Below the pieces are notes generated by a model, which ran no database searches, was not told where the DNA came from, and worked only from the letters and a program-made list of their open reading frames with translations. The position numbers were made by a program, and so were the translations under genes. Source: an uncultured Pelagibacteraceae bacterium (GTDB lineage: Bacteria > Pseudomonadota > Alphaproteobacteria > Pelagibacterales > Pelagibacteraceae). From it: 64,000 bases of DNA. The stretch lies in assembly GCA_902571015.1 (NCBI GenBank), contig CACGAC010000004.1, positions 1 to 64,000 of the forward strand, written 5' to 3'. Shown one piece after another: positions 8,805 to 17,471 of the stretch (within the stretch, counting starts at the first letter, position 1; every line of letters begins with the position of its first letter).

Positions 8805-10664
8805 TTATGAGGCTTTCTTTTTTTCTTTTTCATCAACTATGTGATAAACCGGAACTTTTTCTAGAGTAAATTTACCAGTTTTAGGATCTCTTCTTGAAAC
8901 TGTCAAACAATGCCAATTTTCATCATCTAACTTCATATGATCTCCTCTATAATAATAACCTGGCCAACGAGTTTCCTCCCTAAATAAAGTATGCTCAGTC
9001 ACACATTGTGATGTCAAAGCTCTATGTTTCAACTCCCAAGCCCTCATCAATTGATGATAATCTTCTGCACCAACGTGCTCTAAATCCTCTTGTAACCAGG
9101 CTAAAAGTTCTAAAGCCTTTTTTAATAAATTTCCGTTAGTCATATAGTTTGAAGTAATACCCCCAACATATTCATCCATAATCTTCTGAAGTCTTTGTAA
9201 TCCCTGTATTGGAGAAATATAACTTGGTGAAACTGTTCCTCCAGTTATCTCGTTTTGAGCAACTGTATAGGTTTCTAATGGTTTGTAGACAGCTTTTTTA
9301 AAATTATCACATTGTTTATCTGTTACGTTAATTCCTTCAGCTTTTTTATCTTCAATATATTTTACTGCTGCTTTTGCTGCTAATCTGCCCTCTGTAAAGG
9401 ATCCTGATGAAAATTTATGTGCACTACCACCCACTGTATCTCCCGCACCAAAAAGCCCATCGATTGTTAACATTCTGTTGTAACCCCAGAAGTATTCTGG
9501 TGGAGACAAATCTTCAGGTCCACTAACCCATGCTCCTGAACATGTCGCGTGTGATCCCATTACGTAAGGTTCAGAAGTTGTTAATTCAGGGTTTGTATAC
9601 TTTGGATCAATATTTTGTGATGCCCAAACAACAGCTTGTCCAACTGTCATCCCTAAAAAGTTTTCCCATCCAACTGTTTCTAAATGTGGATCTTGAAAAG
9701 CCTCTTTAGTGACCATGTGGATCGGTCCGCCACCGGCAGCGACTTCTTGTATAAATGCGTGGTTTCTTAAACAAGTAGGTGTTGGATGATGATCAATATA
9801 TTCACCAACTAATTCTTTAGTTTGATCATACCATTTTTTTTCATAATTTTCGCCATTAGCATTTTGTGTATATGTTTTTAAATGTAAAAAATATGCTCCA
9901 ACAGGTCCATAACCATCTTTAAATCTACACAATACAATTCTATTTTCCATTTGAGTCATCTTTGCACCTGCAGCAATAGGTAGTGCATATGCAGATCCAT
10001 TACTCCATGGTGCATACCAAGTTCTTCCCATACCTTCTCCAACCGCTCTTGGTTTGAAAATATGCGACGCACCACCTGCAGCAACAATAACTGCTTTTGC
10101 TCTAAATACATGAAAATCTCCTGTTCTCATGTTAAATCCAACAGCTCCACCAATTCTATTTTCTTGAGCTTCATCCATCAATAAATGAGTAACCATTATT
10201 CTATTATAAATTTTATCTGCAGATTTTTTTGCTGCCTCAGCAACGATTGGTTTATAGCTTTCACCATGTATCATGATTTGCCATTTACCTTCCCTTAAGT
10301 ATCTTCCGGTTTTTTCATTTTTCATCATTGGAAGACCCCACTCATCAAACATGTGAACAGTTGAGTCTACATGACGAGCCATATCATAACCTAAATCTTC
10401 TCTAACCATTCCCATCAGATCATTTCTGGCATATCTAACATGGTCCTCAGGTTGATTTTCGTCCCATTGCATACCCATGTAACAATTGATTGCATATAAA
10501 CCTTGTGCGACTGCACCACTTCGATCAATATTTGCTTTTTCAACACAAATAATTTTTAAATCTCTTCCCCAATGTCTGGCCTCGAATGTTGCTCCAGTGC
10601 CAGCCATTCCACCACCAACAACTAATACATCACATTCCTCATAATGTGTTTTGTGCTTAGCCAT
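8805..10664 (-). CDS. aprA: Adenylylsulfate (APS) reductase, alpha subunit
   Basis: Flavoprotein subunit of dissimilatory APS reductase, 619 residues. The FAD-binding VLVVGGGMAGTGATFEAR is at about 14-31, and the second FAD region with GLFGAGDTVGGSAHKFSSG lies near 405-425. In sulfur-oxidising organisms the enzyme works in reverse: sulfite plus AMP gives APS and two electrons. The length and the neighbouring AprM-like membrane anchor fit that oxidative type. The ATG overlaps the aprB stop by 1 nt. No ATP sulfurylase gene is visible in the window, so the fate of APS is unresolved here. Confidence 0.96.
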   Translation of the reverse strand: MAKHKTHYEECDVLVVGGGMAGTGATFEARHWGRDLKIICVEKANIDRSGAVAQGLYAINCYMGMQWDENQPEDHVRYARNDLMGMVREDLGYDMARHVDSTVHMFDEWGLPMMKNEKTGRYLREGKWQIMIHGESYKPIVAEAAKKSADKIYNRIMVTHLLMDEAQENRIGGAVGFNMRTGDFHVFRAKAVIVAAGGASHIFKPRAVGEGMGRTWYAPWSNGSAYALPIAAGAKMTQMENRIVLCRFKDGYGPVGAYFLHLKTYTQNANGENYEKKWYDQTKELVGEYIDHHPTPTCLRNHAFIQEVAAGGGPIHMVTKEAFQDPHLETVGWENFLGMTVGQAVVWASQNIDPKYTNPELTTSEPYVMGSHATCSGAWVSGPEDLSPPEYFWGYNRMLTIDGLFGAGDTVGGSAHKFSSGSFTEGRLAAKAAVKYIEDKKAEGINVTDKQCDNFKKAVYKPLETYTVAQNEITGGTVSPSYISPIQGLQRLQKIMDEYVGGITSNYMTNGNLLKKALELLAWLQEDLEHVGAEDYHQLMRAWELKHRALTSQCVTEHTLFREETRWPGYYYRGDHMKLDDENWHCLTVSRRDPKTGKFTLEKVPVYHIVDEKEKKKAS

Positions 10665-11134
10665 TAATAATAAACACCTTTTTTAAAAGAATCTTTTGGA
10701 ACTGATGGTAATTCTTTATTAGTATTTAAACCCTCTGGCTCACTATATAATCTTTGTGAATTAATTTCTCCTTGGTTAGGAGTGTCACCTTCAGCAAGTT
10801 TAGGAATAAATTTACCCCAAGGTTTTGTTGTTATTGGGGATACGAAATTTTTTTCTGTTCCATTTCTGAATTTGATTTTCCAAGAGATAGTTCCTTTTTC
10901 TTCTTCTCTTCTTACTCTCACACTGTGACCCATAGGAGCAAAATCAGCATAGCCTCTTACGTCAATTGCATGATTAGGACATGCTTTAACGCATGAGTAA
11001 CATTCCCAACAAAAATTTGGTTCAATGTTTTTTGCTCTTCGAATATTTTCATCTATGTGCATGATGTCTGAAGGACATATATCTACACAATGTCCACAAC
11101 CATCACATCTTGTCATGTATACAAAAGTTGACAT
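10664..11134 (-). CDS. aprB: APS reductase, beta (iron-sulfur) subunit
   Basis: Ferredoxin-like electron-transfer subunit of APS reductase, 156 residues. Two [4Fe-4S] motifs are explicit: CDGCGHCVDICP at residues 10-21 and CWECYSCVKACP at about 42-53. The C-terminal extension (about 70-156) that wraps the alpha subunit is present. It follows aprM by 31 nt and overlaps aprA by 1 nt. It passes electrons between the AprA flavin and the membrane partner. Confidence 0.96.
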   Translation of the reverse strand: MSTFVYMTRCDGCGHCVDICPSDIMHIDENIRRAKNIEPNFCWECYSCVKACPNHAIDVRGYADFAPMGHSVRVRREEEKGTISWKIKFRNGTEKNFVSPITTKPWGKFIPKLAEGDTPNQGEINSQRLYSEPEGLNTNKELPSVPKDSFKKGVYY

Positions 11135-11165
11135 AATTTATTTTTCTCCTTTTTTTAATAACATA

Positions 11166-11960
11166 TTAATAGTGTTTTGGCTCTTCTCTTTTTATACCTA
11201 AGCCAAATTGCTCAGGGGCATCTGCTGGTGGGGGAAGATTGTCTCTTGAACCATCAGCTTCAGCTAGATTTTTTTGTATTGCTGCTCCAGGTTTGTAGAA
11301 CATATGGGCAAATTTAGACCAATAAACACCACCAAATAAAATTAAATTAGATGCAACAAATAAAGTTAAAAATAAATATGATAATCCCGTTTGTCCGTTA
11401 AATTGAGTGTAAGACCATGCTAACCCAAAAGTTGAACATGCAAGTAAAGCTAAAACAAATAAATCAGCCTTAATGATTCTATACCAAGGATGAGCTTCTG
11501 CTGAAACATCAACTCTTAAAAAAAACCAAAACCAATACCCACCCAAGCAAGTTAATATTGCTCCTGCATGCCAAATTAATGACCAAGTTTGAGAACTTGG
11601 TTTATCAGCACCTGTGTAACAAAAAACTAAAACAGCTGAAGACACCCAAAATAAAATTGTTCCGTACATTCCTAGAACATGGGCTAATCTTCTTTTACCA
11701 AAACCTAATTCAGAGGTAGTGCCAATATCAACGACTGTTGTTTTAGCAATCACGGAAACTTTTTCTCCAACACCTAGTTCTTTTGTCGCTGATAGTTTTG
11801 CTTTTTTTGCGTTATTAAAAAAATAAGTCAAATTTTTATGATGTATCATCTGAATAATAGTTCCAACTGCAATCAACAAAACCATTGCAATAATAAAAGA
11901 TTGCATTGCAAACGGTGAAATAGTTTCTGATAAAATTGAAAATGGATTATTAATTAACAT
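11166..11960 (-). CDS. aprM: AprM-like membrane anchor of APS reductase
   Basis: A 264-residue membrane protein with about six hydrophobic segments (near 18-38, 90-112, 128-150, 165-185, 190-210), histidines within or beside helices (SLIWHAG, RLAHVLGM, KFAHMF) that could bind haem, and a proline-rich soluble C-terminus. It heads the aprM-aprB-aprA run, matching the arrangement described for sulfur-oxidiser-type APS reductases where AprM replaces Qmo as the quinone link. Assignment rests mainly on context and topology. Confidence 0.75.
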   Translation of the reverse strand: MLINNPFSILSETISPFAMQSFIIAMVLLIAVGTIIQMIHHKNLTYFFNNAKKAKLSATKELGVGEKVSVIAKTTVVDIGTTSELGFGKRRLAHVLGMYGTILFWVSSAVLVFCYTGADKPSSQTWSLIWHAGAILTCLGGYWFWFFLRVDVSAEAHPWYRIIKADLFVLALLACSTFGLAWSYTQFNGQTGLSYLFLTLFVASNLILFGGVYWSKFAHMFYKPGAAIQKNLAEADGSRDNLPPPADAPEQFGLGIKREEPKHY

Positions 11961-12007
11961 TTCCGCCTTTTGTTAAATTTTGAATTAGTTTTTAAGTTTT
12001 ATATATA

Positions 12008-12026
12008 GTTGAATTTATAGTTCAAC
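12008..12026. promoter_or_regulatory. Inverted repeat upstream of aprM
   Basis: A perfect 6-bp inverted repeat, GTTGAA-7-TTCAAC, occurs about 50 nt upstream of the aprM start in the gap after the HIT gene. It could be an operator for the apr-tauE operon or part of a hairpin. The arms are short and A/T-rich, so chance is possible. Confidence 0.25.
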
Positions 12027-12060
12027 CTCAAACTGGGGTCAATTTGTCTTTTATAAAAGG

Positions 12061-12459
12061 CTAATTATTTCTTTTATAATGTTGTTTGTTTGGAATGACC
12101 GATCGTACTCCACCCTGAGGATTATCTACATCTCCTTCTCTTCGGGGAATCAGGTGAAAATGACAATGCAAGATAGATTGACCAGATACAATTCCTATAT
12201 TAGTTCCTAAATTAAATCCTTTAACTAATGGATCTTTATTGATTATTTCTTTTTTTACAATTTTTAAAAGATCATTACAGGCGACCAATTCATCATTAGA
12301 TAAATCAAAATAATCTTTTATGTGTCTTTTAGGTATAATCAAACAATGATGTTCTGAAACCGGATATGAGTCATAACTTGCATATGCCAATTCATTTTCA
12401 TGAGAACATCCACTTTTTTTAACATTACAAAATAAACAAGGATTGTTTGGGTCTTTCAT
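12061..12459 (-). CDS. HIT-family nucleotide hydrolase/transferase
   Basis: Histidine-triad protein of 132 residues. The triad H98-C-H100-F-H102-LIP is exact for the family, and C8-x2-C11 near the N-terminus is the usual zinc site of Hint-like members. HIT proteins cleave the alpha-phosphate bond of AMP-linked compounds; some also hydrolyse or phosphorolyse APS. The gene starts 3 nt after the pabC-like gene and so belongs to the pab run, yet it is directly upstream of aprM. A role in folate metabolism has no obvious basis; general nucleotide housekeeping or APS turnover are both possible. Confidence 0.85.
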   Translation of the reverse strand: MKDPNNPCLFCNVKKSGCSHENELAYASYDSYPVSEHHCLIIPKRHIKDYFDLSNDELVACNDLLKIVKKEIINKDPLVKGFNLGTNIGIVSGQSILHCHFHLIPRREGDVDNPQGGVRSVIPNKQHYKRNN

Positions 12460-12462
12460 TTG

Positions 12463-13236
12463 CTAAAATCTATAAGAATTACATTTATTTATAACAGCAT
12501 CATATTGTTTTGATAGAAACTTGAATTTTTTTAGGTTTTTTCTTTTCCATTTAAGCTCATTTATAGTTTTAACTGAAGCAACCCCTTTCCCAGATCCTAT
12601 TAATAATATTTCATCATAATTTTTTATTTCTTTAACCAAAATATCTTTTTTAATTATCTTTCTTATTTTTGTTTTAAAAAATTTATAAGTATTTCCCTCA
12701 TAATAATCCTTTTTGGGCGTAAAAAATTTTTGATCTTTAACAAATAATAAATTTGAGGTTCCAGTTTCTAATAATTTTTTATTGGATACTAATGCAATAT
12801 CTGATTGGGAATTATCCATTTTAGACAAATAAGATAAGATTTTTTTGTATTTAAGATTTTTAAATTCTGGTTTTTCTCTTTTTAATTTAACTAACCTTAA
12901 ATTAAAATTTAATTTTGGTTTAACTCTTTTTCTTAAAGATATTGAAATAATTTTCTTATTTATGGCAATTCTCAATAGATGATTATATTTCCTCTTTTTG
13001 GATAAATTTTTATTAATTATTTTTAAAATATCTGACTTTAAAGATTTTTTTTTTATTTGATATTCTTTTAATGATAAAATTAAATTTTTTAAATGATTAT
13101 CAAAGAATAAAATTTTCGCTGGTTTGCCAAAAATCCACATCGTTGTAAAAATTCCGTGATCTCCCCAAAGATCTTGAAACTCTATCTGTTTTAAGTCTTT
13201 AAGCTGATAAGATTTTTTTAATAAGTAAGTTACCAT
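12463..13236 (-). CDS. pabC: Class IV aminotransferase, probable aminodeoxychorismate lyase (PabC-like)
   Basis: PLP-dependent fold-type IV protein of 257 residues, expected to convert 4-amino-4-deoxychorismate to p-aminobenzoate and pyruvate. The N-terminal GDHGIFTTMWIFG (about 25-37) is the family GDGvFET block, and LLETGTSNLLFV (about 152-163) is the E-x4-N-lf signature. It overlaps pabA by 38 nt and follows pabB, so three steps from chorismate to pABA are together. Very basic and A/T-rich, diverged from model enzymes. A branched-chain aminotransferase is the alternative but the operon argues against it. Confidence 0.75.
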   Translation of the reverse strand: MVTYLLKKSYQLKDLKQIEFQDLWGDHGIFTTMWIFGKPAKILFFDNHLKNLILSLKEYQIKKKSLKSDILKIINKNLSKKRKYNHLLRIAINKKIISISLRKRVKPKLNFNLRLVKLKREKPEFKNLKYKKILSYLSKMDNSQSDIALVSNKKLLETGTSNLLFVKDQKFFTPKKDYYEGNTYKFFKTKIRKIIKKDILVKEIKNYDEILLIGSGKGVASVKTINELKWKRKNLKKFKFLSKQYDAVINKCNSYRF

Positions 13237-13756
13237 TGATAGTTAAAAAAGATTCTGGGTGAAATTGAAATCCATATATTTTTTCCTTTTGATTTTCAAA
13301 TGCCATCGCGACTTTTGAATTTAAACATCTCATAGTTATCTCAAAATTATTAGATTTGAAAGGCTCTTTTAATTTTAGAGAATGATACCTGCCAACTTTA
13401 AATATTTTCCCTTTTTTGAATAAAGATTTATTAGTTATAACTTTTATATTTGATTGAAAACCATGATAAATTTTTTTTTGTTCAATAATTTTTGCACCTT
13501 CACAAAATAGAATATGTTGAAATCCTAAACAAATCCCTATGATTTTTTTTTTACCTTTATATTTTTTATAAATTTTTGAAGTGATTGGATAATTTTTGGG
13601 ATTTCCTGGTCCAGGTGAGAAAATTATTGTTGATGCTTGCCTAATTCTATTTTCATTAATTTCATCGTAGTTATCGCACTCAACTTTATCAAATAAAGAA
13701 AATTGATGAACCACATTATGAGTAAAAGAGTCGTTATGGTCAATTACATAAATCAT
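13199..13756 (-). CDS. pabA: Glutamine amidotransferase, aminodeoxychorismate synthase component II
   Basis: Class I glutamine amidotransferase of 185 residues, supplying ammonia to PabB. The nucleophile is C76 in GICLG, with H166 and E168 in FHPES completing the triad; SPGPGNP at 47-53 is the oxyanion region. PabA and TrpG are hard to separate by sequence; neighbours pabB and a pabC-like gene favour pABA synthesis, although one protein may serve both pathways. The start overlaps pabB by 4 nt (ATGA). Confidence 0.85.
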   Translation of the reverse strand: MIYVIDHNDSFTHNVVHQFSLFDKVECDNYDEINENRIRQASTIIFSPGPGNPKNYPITSKIYKKYKGKKKIIGICLGFQHILFCEGAKIIEQKKIYHGFQSNIKVITNKSLFKKGKIFKVGRYHSLKLKEPFKSNNFEITMRCLNSKVAMAFENQKEKIYGFQFHPESFLTINGNLLIKKILSA

Positions 13757-14904
13757 TTGAATAAATCTATTAACGCTTTTGCTTTAAGAAAATTCTCATT
13801 AAACTCATGATTGGCATTACTATCGACGACAACACCTGAAGCAACTGAAATTTCAGATATATCTTTAAAATTTAAAATTGATCTTATAATTATATTAAAT
13901 CTCATATCACCATTGAATTTTATATAACCAAAACTTCCTGTATAAATATTTCTATTTTCTTTTTCCTGTTTATTTAAAAGATTAAGCGTATTTATCTTTG
14001 GACACCCAATAACTGAGCCGCCTGGCATCATTGCTTTAATTATTTCAAAATTATTTATATTTTTTTTTAATTTTCCCTTAATTAGGCTAACATAATGAAA
14101 AAGGTCTTTATATTCCTCAACGATTTTTTGTTTAGATAATTTTACTGAACCTACCTTACAAATTCTTGATAAATCATTTCTTTCCATATCAACAATCATA
14201 TTGTGCTCTTTGGTTTCTTTTAAATTTTTTCTAAAATAATTTAATGCTTTTATTTTATTTAATTGCTTAGTTTTTTTTACAGTCCCAGCTATTGGTTTTG
14301 TAGATATGTCACTTCCTTTTTTTATAATTAAAGTTTCCGGAGAACAGCTAATAATTGAATAATTATAATCTTTAATCATAAAGGCCTCTGGAGCAAGATT
14401 GGTATCAGATAACCTTGAAAAAAAATCTAACGGATTGATTTTTGACTTTGTTTTATATTTAGTGCAAATTTTAATTTGATATGTCTCGCCACTCTTTATC
14501 TTTTTCTTAAATTTATTAAATATTTTTGTATAATTTTTTCTATTAATATTGATTTTAAAGTTCCCACATTCAAAATTTTTGAAATTATAATTTAACTTGT
14601 TACTGAGTTTGATCTTTTTTTCTGGTTTATAAAAAATACCCTTTGGAAATTTAAAATTTTTTTGTTTAGGAATTTTTACATCAATCAGATTATTTAATAA
14701 CTCATATCCAAAAAAACCAATGAAAAGATCAGTATTGTTTGATTGTTTTTTATTTTTTTTTGTTAAAAAACTTTTAATATTTTTATTATTTAAAATTATT
14801 TTTTTTGAAAAATCAGTGTAAAGATCGAACCCGTTTTGAGATTTATAAATAATGTAGGGTTTCCCTGATAAATGTAGTTTTGTTAATTGATTTGTTCTTT
14901 TCAA
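13753..14904 (-). CDS. pabB: Aminodeoxychorismate synthase component I (chorismate-binding enzyme)
   Basis: Chorismate-utilising enzyme of 383 residues, with the catalytic domain from about 120 to 383: VDMERNDLSRI (about 228-238), MMPGGSVIGCPK (about 280-291), YTGSFGYI and the GVVVDSN-E segment. Position 206 in the PIAGT motif (204-208) is Ala, where the well-studied PabB enzymes have Lys (PIKGT). Anthranilate synthase also has PIAGT, but this protein is too short for TrpE and lacks its regulatory N-terminus. It is followed by pabA and pabC and lies 1 nt downstream of the MFS gene. Confidence 0.8.
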   Translation of the reverse strand: MKRTNQLTKLHLSGKPYIIYKSQNGFDLYTDFSKKIILNNKNIKSFLTKKNKKQSNNTDLFIGFFGYELLNNLIDVKIPKQKNFKFPKGIFYKPEKKIKLSNKLNYNFKNFECGNFKININRKNYTKIFNKFKKKIKSGETYQIKICTKYKTKSKINPLDFFSRLSDTNLAPEAFMIKDYNYSIISCSPETLIIKKGSDISTKPIAGTVKKTKQLNKIKALNYFRKNLKETKEHNMIVDMERNDLSRICKVGSVKLSKQKIVEEYKDLFHYVSLIKGKLKKNINNFEIIKAMMPGGSVIGCPKINTLNLLNKQEKENRNIYTGSFGYIKFNGDMRFNIIIRSILNFKDISEISVASGVVVDSNANHEFNENFLKAKALIDLFK

Positions 14905-14905
14905 T

Positions 14906-16126
14906 TTATTCTGTTTTTAATCTTAAAACTGGTTCTTCCTTTATTGGTAAATGAATTATTGCTGCAAAAACAGATAAAGCAATTGCTAAATACCACGCAT
15001 AGTCATATGACCCATAAGTATCGTGGAATAAACCTCCAAGATATGCACCAAAAAACGAACCAATTTGGTGACTTAAAAAAACTAACCCATATAACAAGCC
15101 CAAATATTTTGTTCCGAAGAGATGAGCAACTATTCCACTGGTAGCCGGTACTGTCGACAACCAGAGGAACCCAAAACTTGCTCCAAATATAAATGCTGCA
15201 ATATTACTAGCTGGAGTAAATATAAAAAATACTATTGAGACTCCTCGCAAAAAGTAGATTGCACTTAAGATTATTTTTTTACTCATTTTAGCTGAAAGAT
15301 AGCCACTTAACAAAGAGCCAAAAATATTAAATAACCCAATTAAAGATAAAATAGCTGCAGCAGTCCAATCCTCAAGACCTCTATCTATCACATACTTAGG
15401 AACATGAGTTCCAACTAAAGTAATATGAAATCCACAAACAAAAAAACCAGATACAAGTAAAATATAACTTTTTGTTCTAAATGCTTCATTGAGTGCTTCA
15501 GAAAACGATTGGTCTGATGTTTTTTCTACATTTTCAGTTGCAAATGGAGATCTTACGAAGTAAGCGGCCACCAGACCAGCAATTAAAAACATTCCAAAAA
15601 CGAATAAAGTATAATTCCATCCAAATTCATTAAGAGAGTAACTTGTGAAAATTGGTGACAAAAAGTAACCAAATGATCCGACAGCAGTCACAAAACTCAT
15701 TGCAATAGTTCTTGTAGATAAAGGAAAGTGTTTTCCAACAATAGACATTGGTATACTTATGGCTGTTCCCCCCAGTCCAATTCCAATTAACAACCCCATG
15801 TGTATTTGAAAAAAGATTCCTGTATTAGGTCCTGTATATAAAAAAAATATTCCAGCTGCATAAAAAATAAATGCTGAAATAATTGCTATATGACCACCAT
15901 ACTTGTCTGCAATAGCGCCAAAAATAGGTCCAGTTAATCCCCACATTAACATCTGCATTCCTATCGCAAAACCAAAAGCTGTATTACTTATTTTGAGACT
16001 TTCATTGAAATCCATGAAAAACAAACCAAATGTTTGTCGTACACCAAGTGAAATTAAAACAACAAAACAAGCAGCGAGTAATGTGATTAATGCCGTTCTT
16101 GATTGAAAAAATTTTTCTGTACTCAT
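14906..16126 (-). CDS. MFS transporter
   Basis: Major facilitator of 406 residues with about 12 membrane segments. The loop 2-3 signature is GAIADKYGGHIAI (about 70-82), with another A-like motif, SGYLSAKMSKK, in the second half. The opening ALITLLAACFVVLISLGVRQTFG resembles the oxalate/monocarboxylate branch. It overlaps the metC-like gene by 4 nt upstream and abuts pabB downstream. The substrate is unknown; a carboxylate is likely. Confidence 0.85.
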   Translation of the reverse strand: MSTEKFFQSRTALITLLAACFVVLISLGVRQTFGLFFMDFNESLKISNTAFGFAIGMQMLMWGLTGPIFGAIADKYGGHIAIISAFIFYAAGIFFLYTGPNTGIFFQIHMGLLIGIGLGGTAISIPMSIVGKHFPLSTRTIAMSFVTAVGSFGYFLSPIFTSYSLNEFGWNYTLFVFGMFLIAGLVAAYFVRSPFATENVEKTSDQSFSEALNEAFRTKSYILLVSGFFVCGFHITLVGTHVPKYVIDRGLEDWTAAAILSLIGLFNIFGSLLSGYLSAKMSKKIILSAIYFLRGVSIVFFIFTPASNIAAFIFGASFGFLWLSTVPATSGIVAHLFGTKYLGLLYGLVFLSHQIGSFFGAYLGGLFHDTYGSYDYAWYLAIALSVFAAIIHLPIKEEPVLRLKTE

Positions 16127-17298
16127 TTCAAGTGTCTTAATGCTTGTTTAATATCAGCAATTAAATCATTTGGATCCTCAAGTCCTATATGAAATCTGAC
16201 TAAATGTTCATCCTTTGCTAAATTCATGAATTTTCTATTTCCTGTTTCCCTAAATTCTTGATGTAAAACCAAACTCTCAAAACCTCCCCAACTATAACCA
16301 TAGCCGAATAATTTAAGTGAATTTACAAATTTTCTAACAGAATTGATATTATTTGATTTTATTTTAAGCCCCATTAATCCTGAAGCACCAGAATAATATT
16401 TCTTCCACATTCTAAAATTTAAGGAATTTTTCTTAAATGGATAGAGAAGTTTAATCTTTTTATTTTTTGACAAAAAAGCCGCAATTTTTTTTGCATTTTC
16501 TCTATGTCTATCTAATCTAACATCCAAGGTTCTCAAACCTCTAGTAATTAAATATGCATCATCAGGTCCTAATCTTAAACCTGTTATTTTTTCAGCTGCT
16601 TTTACTTTTTGAAAAACTTTTTTATTAACTGCTAGACTTCCACCCATAACATCAGAATGACCAGAGTAATATTTAGTGGCAGATACAATAGACATATCAA
16701 AACCAAGTTTTATTGGTTTAAGATAGTAAGGTGTACCCCAGGTATTATCTATAGCTGTTAAAATTTTGTATTTTTTGGCAATTGAAACAATTTTTCCAAG
16801 ATCTTGAAAATCAAAAGTATTGCTACCTGGATTTTCAACAAAAATTAATTTTGTTTTTTTTGTTATGCTTCTTTCTAAAGTTTTTAAATCGTGTGGATTA
16901 TAAAAAATTGTTTTAATATTAAATTCTTTTAAAAAATCTTGAGTTAAAACTCTCGTAGGACTATAAACTGGGTCCGCAGCAATTATTTCATCACCAGGTC
17001 TAACAACACTAAATATAGCTAAAAATACTGATCCAAATCCAGTAGGAGTGGTAAATACATGATAACTATCTTCGAGCTTAGTTAAAATCTTTTGTAAAAT
17101 ATAAGTTGTTGAAGTTCCTTGTCTTCCATAATCGTAATGACCACCAACTGGATTTTTTTGGGCTTTTTTTTGAGTCTTTCTTATATGCTTCATTGATTTA
17201 AATATTATCGTTGAAGCTCTAACTACTGGTGGATTTACTGACTGATTATGAAAATCTTTTGCAGTATGTTTTAAAAATGTCTTAAATGATTTTACCAT
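16123..17298 (-). CDS. metC: Cys/Met-metabolism PLP enzyme, probable cystathionine beta-lyase
   Basis: PLP-dependent transsulfuration-family enzyme. The cofactor lysine is in SATKYYSGHSDVMGG, and DNTWGTPY and the C-terminal VRFHIGLEDPNDLI block fit MetC-type cystathionine beta-lyase, which makes homocysteine, pyruvate and ammonia. The ATG at 17298 is chosen as start, giving 391 residues; a GTG at 17340 would add 14 residues but a TATAAT element lies only about 13 nt upstream of it, so it would sit at the transcript start. It heads the metC-MFS-pabBAC-HIT run. Methionine gamma-lyase is the main alternative. Confidence 0.85.
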   Translation of the reverse strand: MVKSFKTFLKHTAKDFHNQSVNPPVVRASTIIFKSMKHIRKTQKKAQKNPVGGHYDYGRQGTSTTYILQKILTKLEDSYHVFTTPTGFGSVFLAIFSVVRPGDEIIAADPVYSPTRVLTQDFLKEFNIKTIFYNPHDLKTLERSITKKTKLIFVENPGSNTFDFQDLGKIVSIAKKYKILTAIDNTWGTPYYLKPIKLGFDMSIVSATKYYSGHSDVMGGSLAVNKKVFQKVKAAEKITGLRLGPDDAYLITRGLRTLDVRLDRHRENAKKIAAFLSKNKKIKLLYPFKKNSLNFRMWKKYYSGASGLMGLKIKSNNINSVRKFVNSLKLFGYGYSWGGFESLVLHQEFRETGNRKFMNLAKDEHLVRFHIGLEDPNDLIADIKQALRHLK

Positions 17299-17344
17299 AA
17301 AAAAATTGATAACTTTAAAGGACAATGCTATATCCCTCACATAA

Positions 17345-17365
17345 TTTCAATTAAATTATAACAGA
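17345..17365. promoter_or_regulatory. Short divergent promoter region
   Basis: Only 75 nt separate the two divergent starts (metC-like at 17298, basic peptide at 17374). A TTATAAT-type -10 element is readable on the minus strand near 17353-17359, and the same A/T block can serve the plus strand as TTATAAC. The plus-strand gene has a clear AGAAGGA ribosome site at 17363-17369. Assignment is by motif only. Confidence 0.35.
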
Positions 17366-17373
17366 AGGAAATA

Positions 17374-17457
17374 ATGGGATATCCAAAAAAACATAGGGGC
17401 CGAAGAAAAATGGGTTCTAAAAAAAGAAGAGCTAGAAAAAAGAATAAAAAAAAATAA
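17374..17457 (+). CDS. Very basic 27-residue peptide, possibly ribosome-associated
   Basis: A 27-codon frame, MGYPKKHRGRRKM followed by a Lys/Arg-rich tail; 18 of 27 residues are Lys, Arg or His and none is acidic. An AGAAGGA ribosome site sits 4-5 nt upstream, one of the best in the window. Size, Gly-rich start and composition resemble the small ribosomal protein bTHX, but no alignable motif can be claimed. It has its own divergent promoter region and precedes a membrane-protein gene by 14 nt. A nucleic-acid-binding role is the natural guess. Confidence 0.6.
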   Translation: MGYPKKHRGRRKMGSKKRRARKKNKKK

Positions 17458-17471
17458 ACCATCATAATTAA

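Noticed and set aside
17299..17340. GTG start extending the metC-like protein by 14 residues
   Set aside because: A TATAAT-type -10 element sits about 13 nt upstream, so transcription would begin at about that codon; the ATG at 17298 gives the normal family N-terminus.
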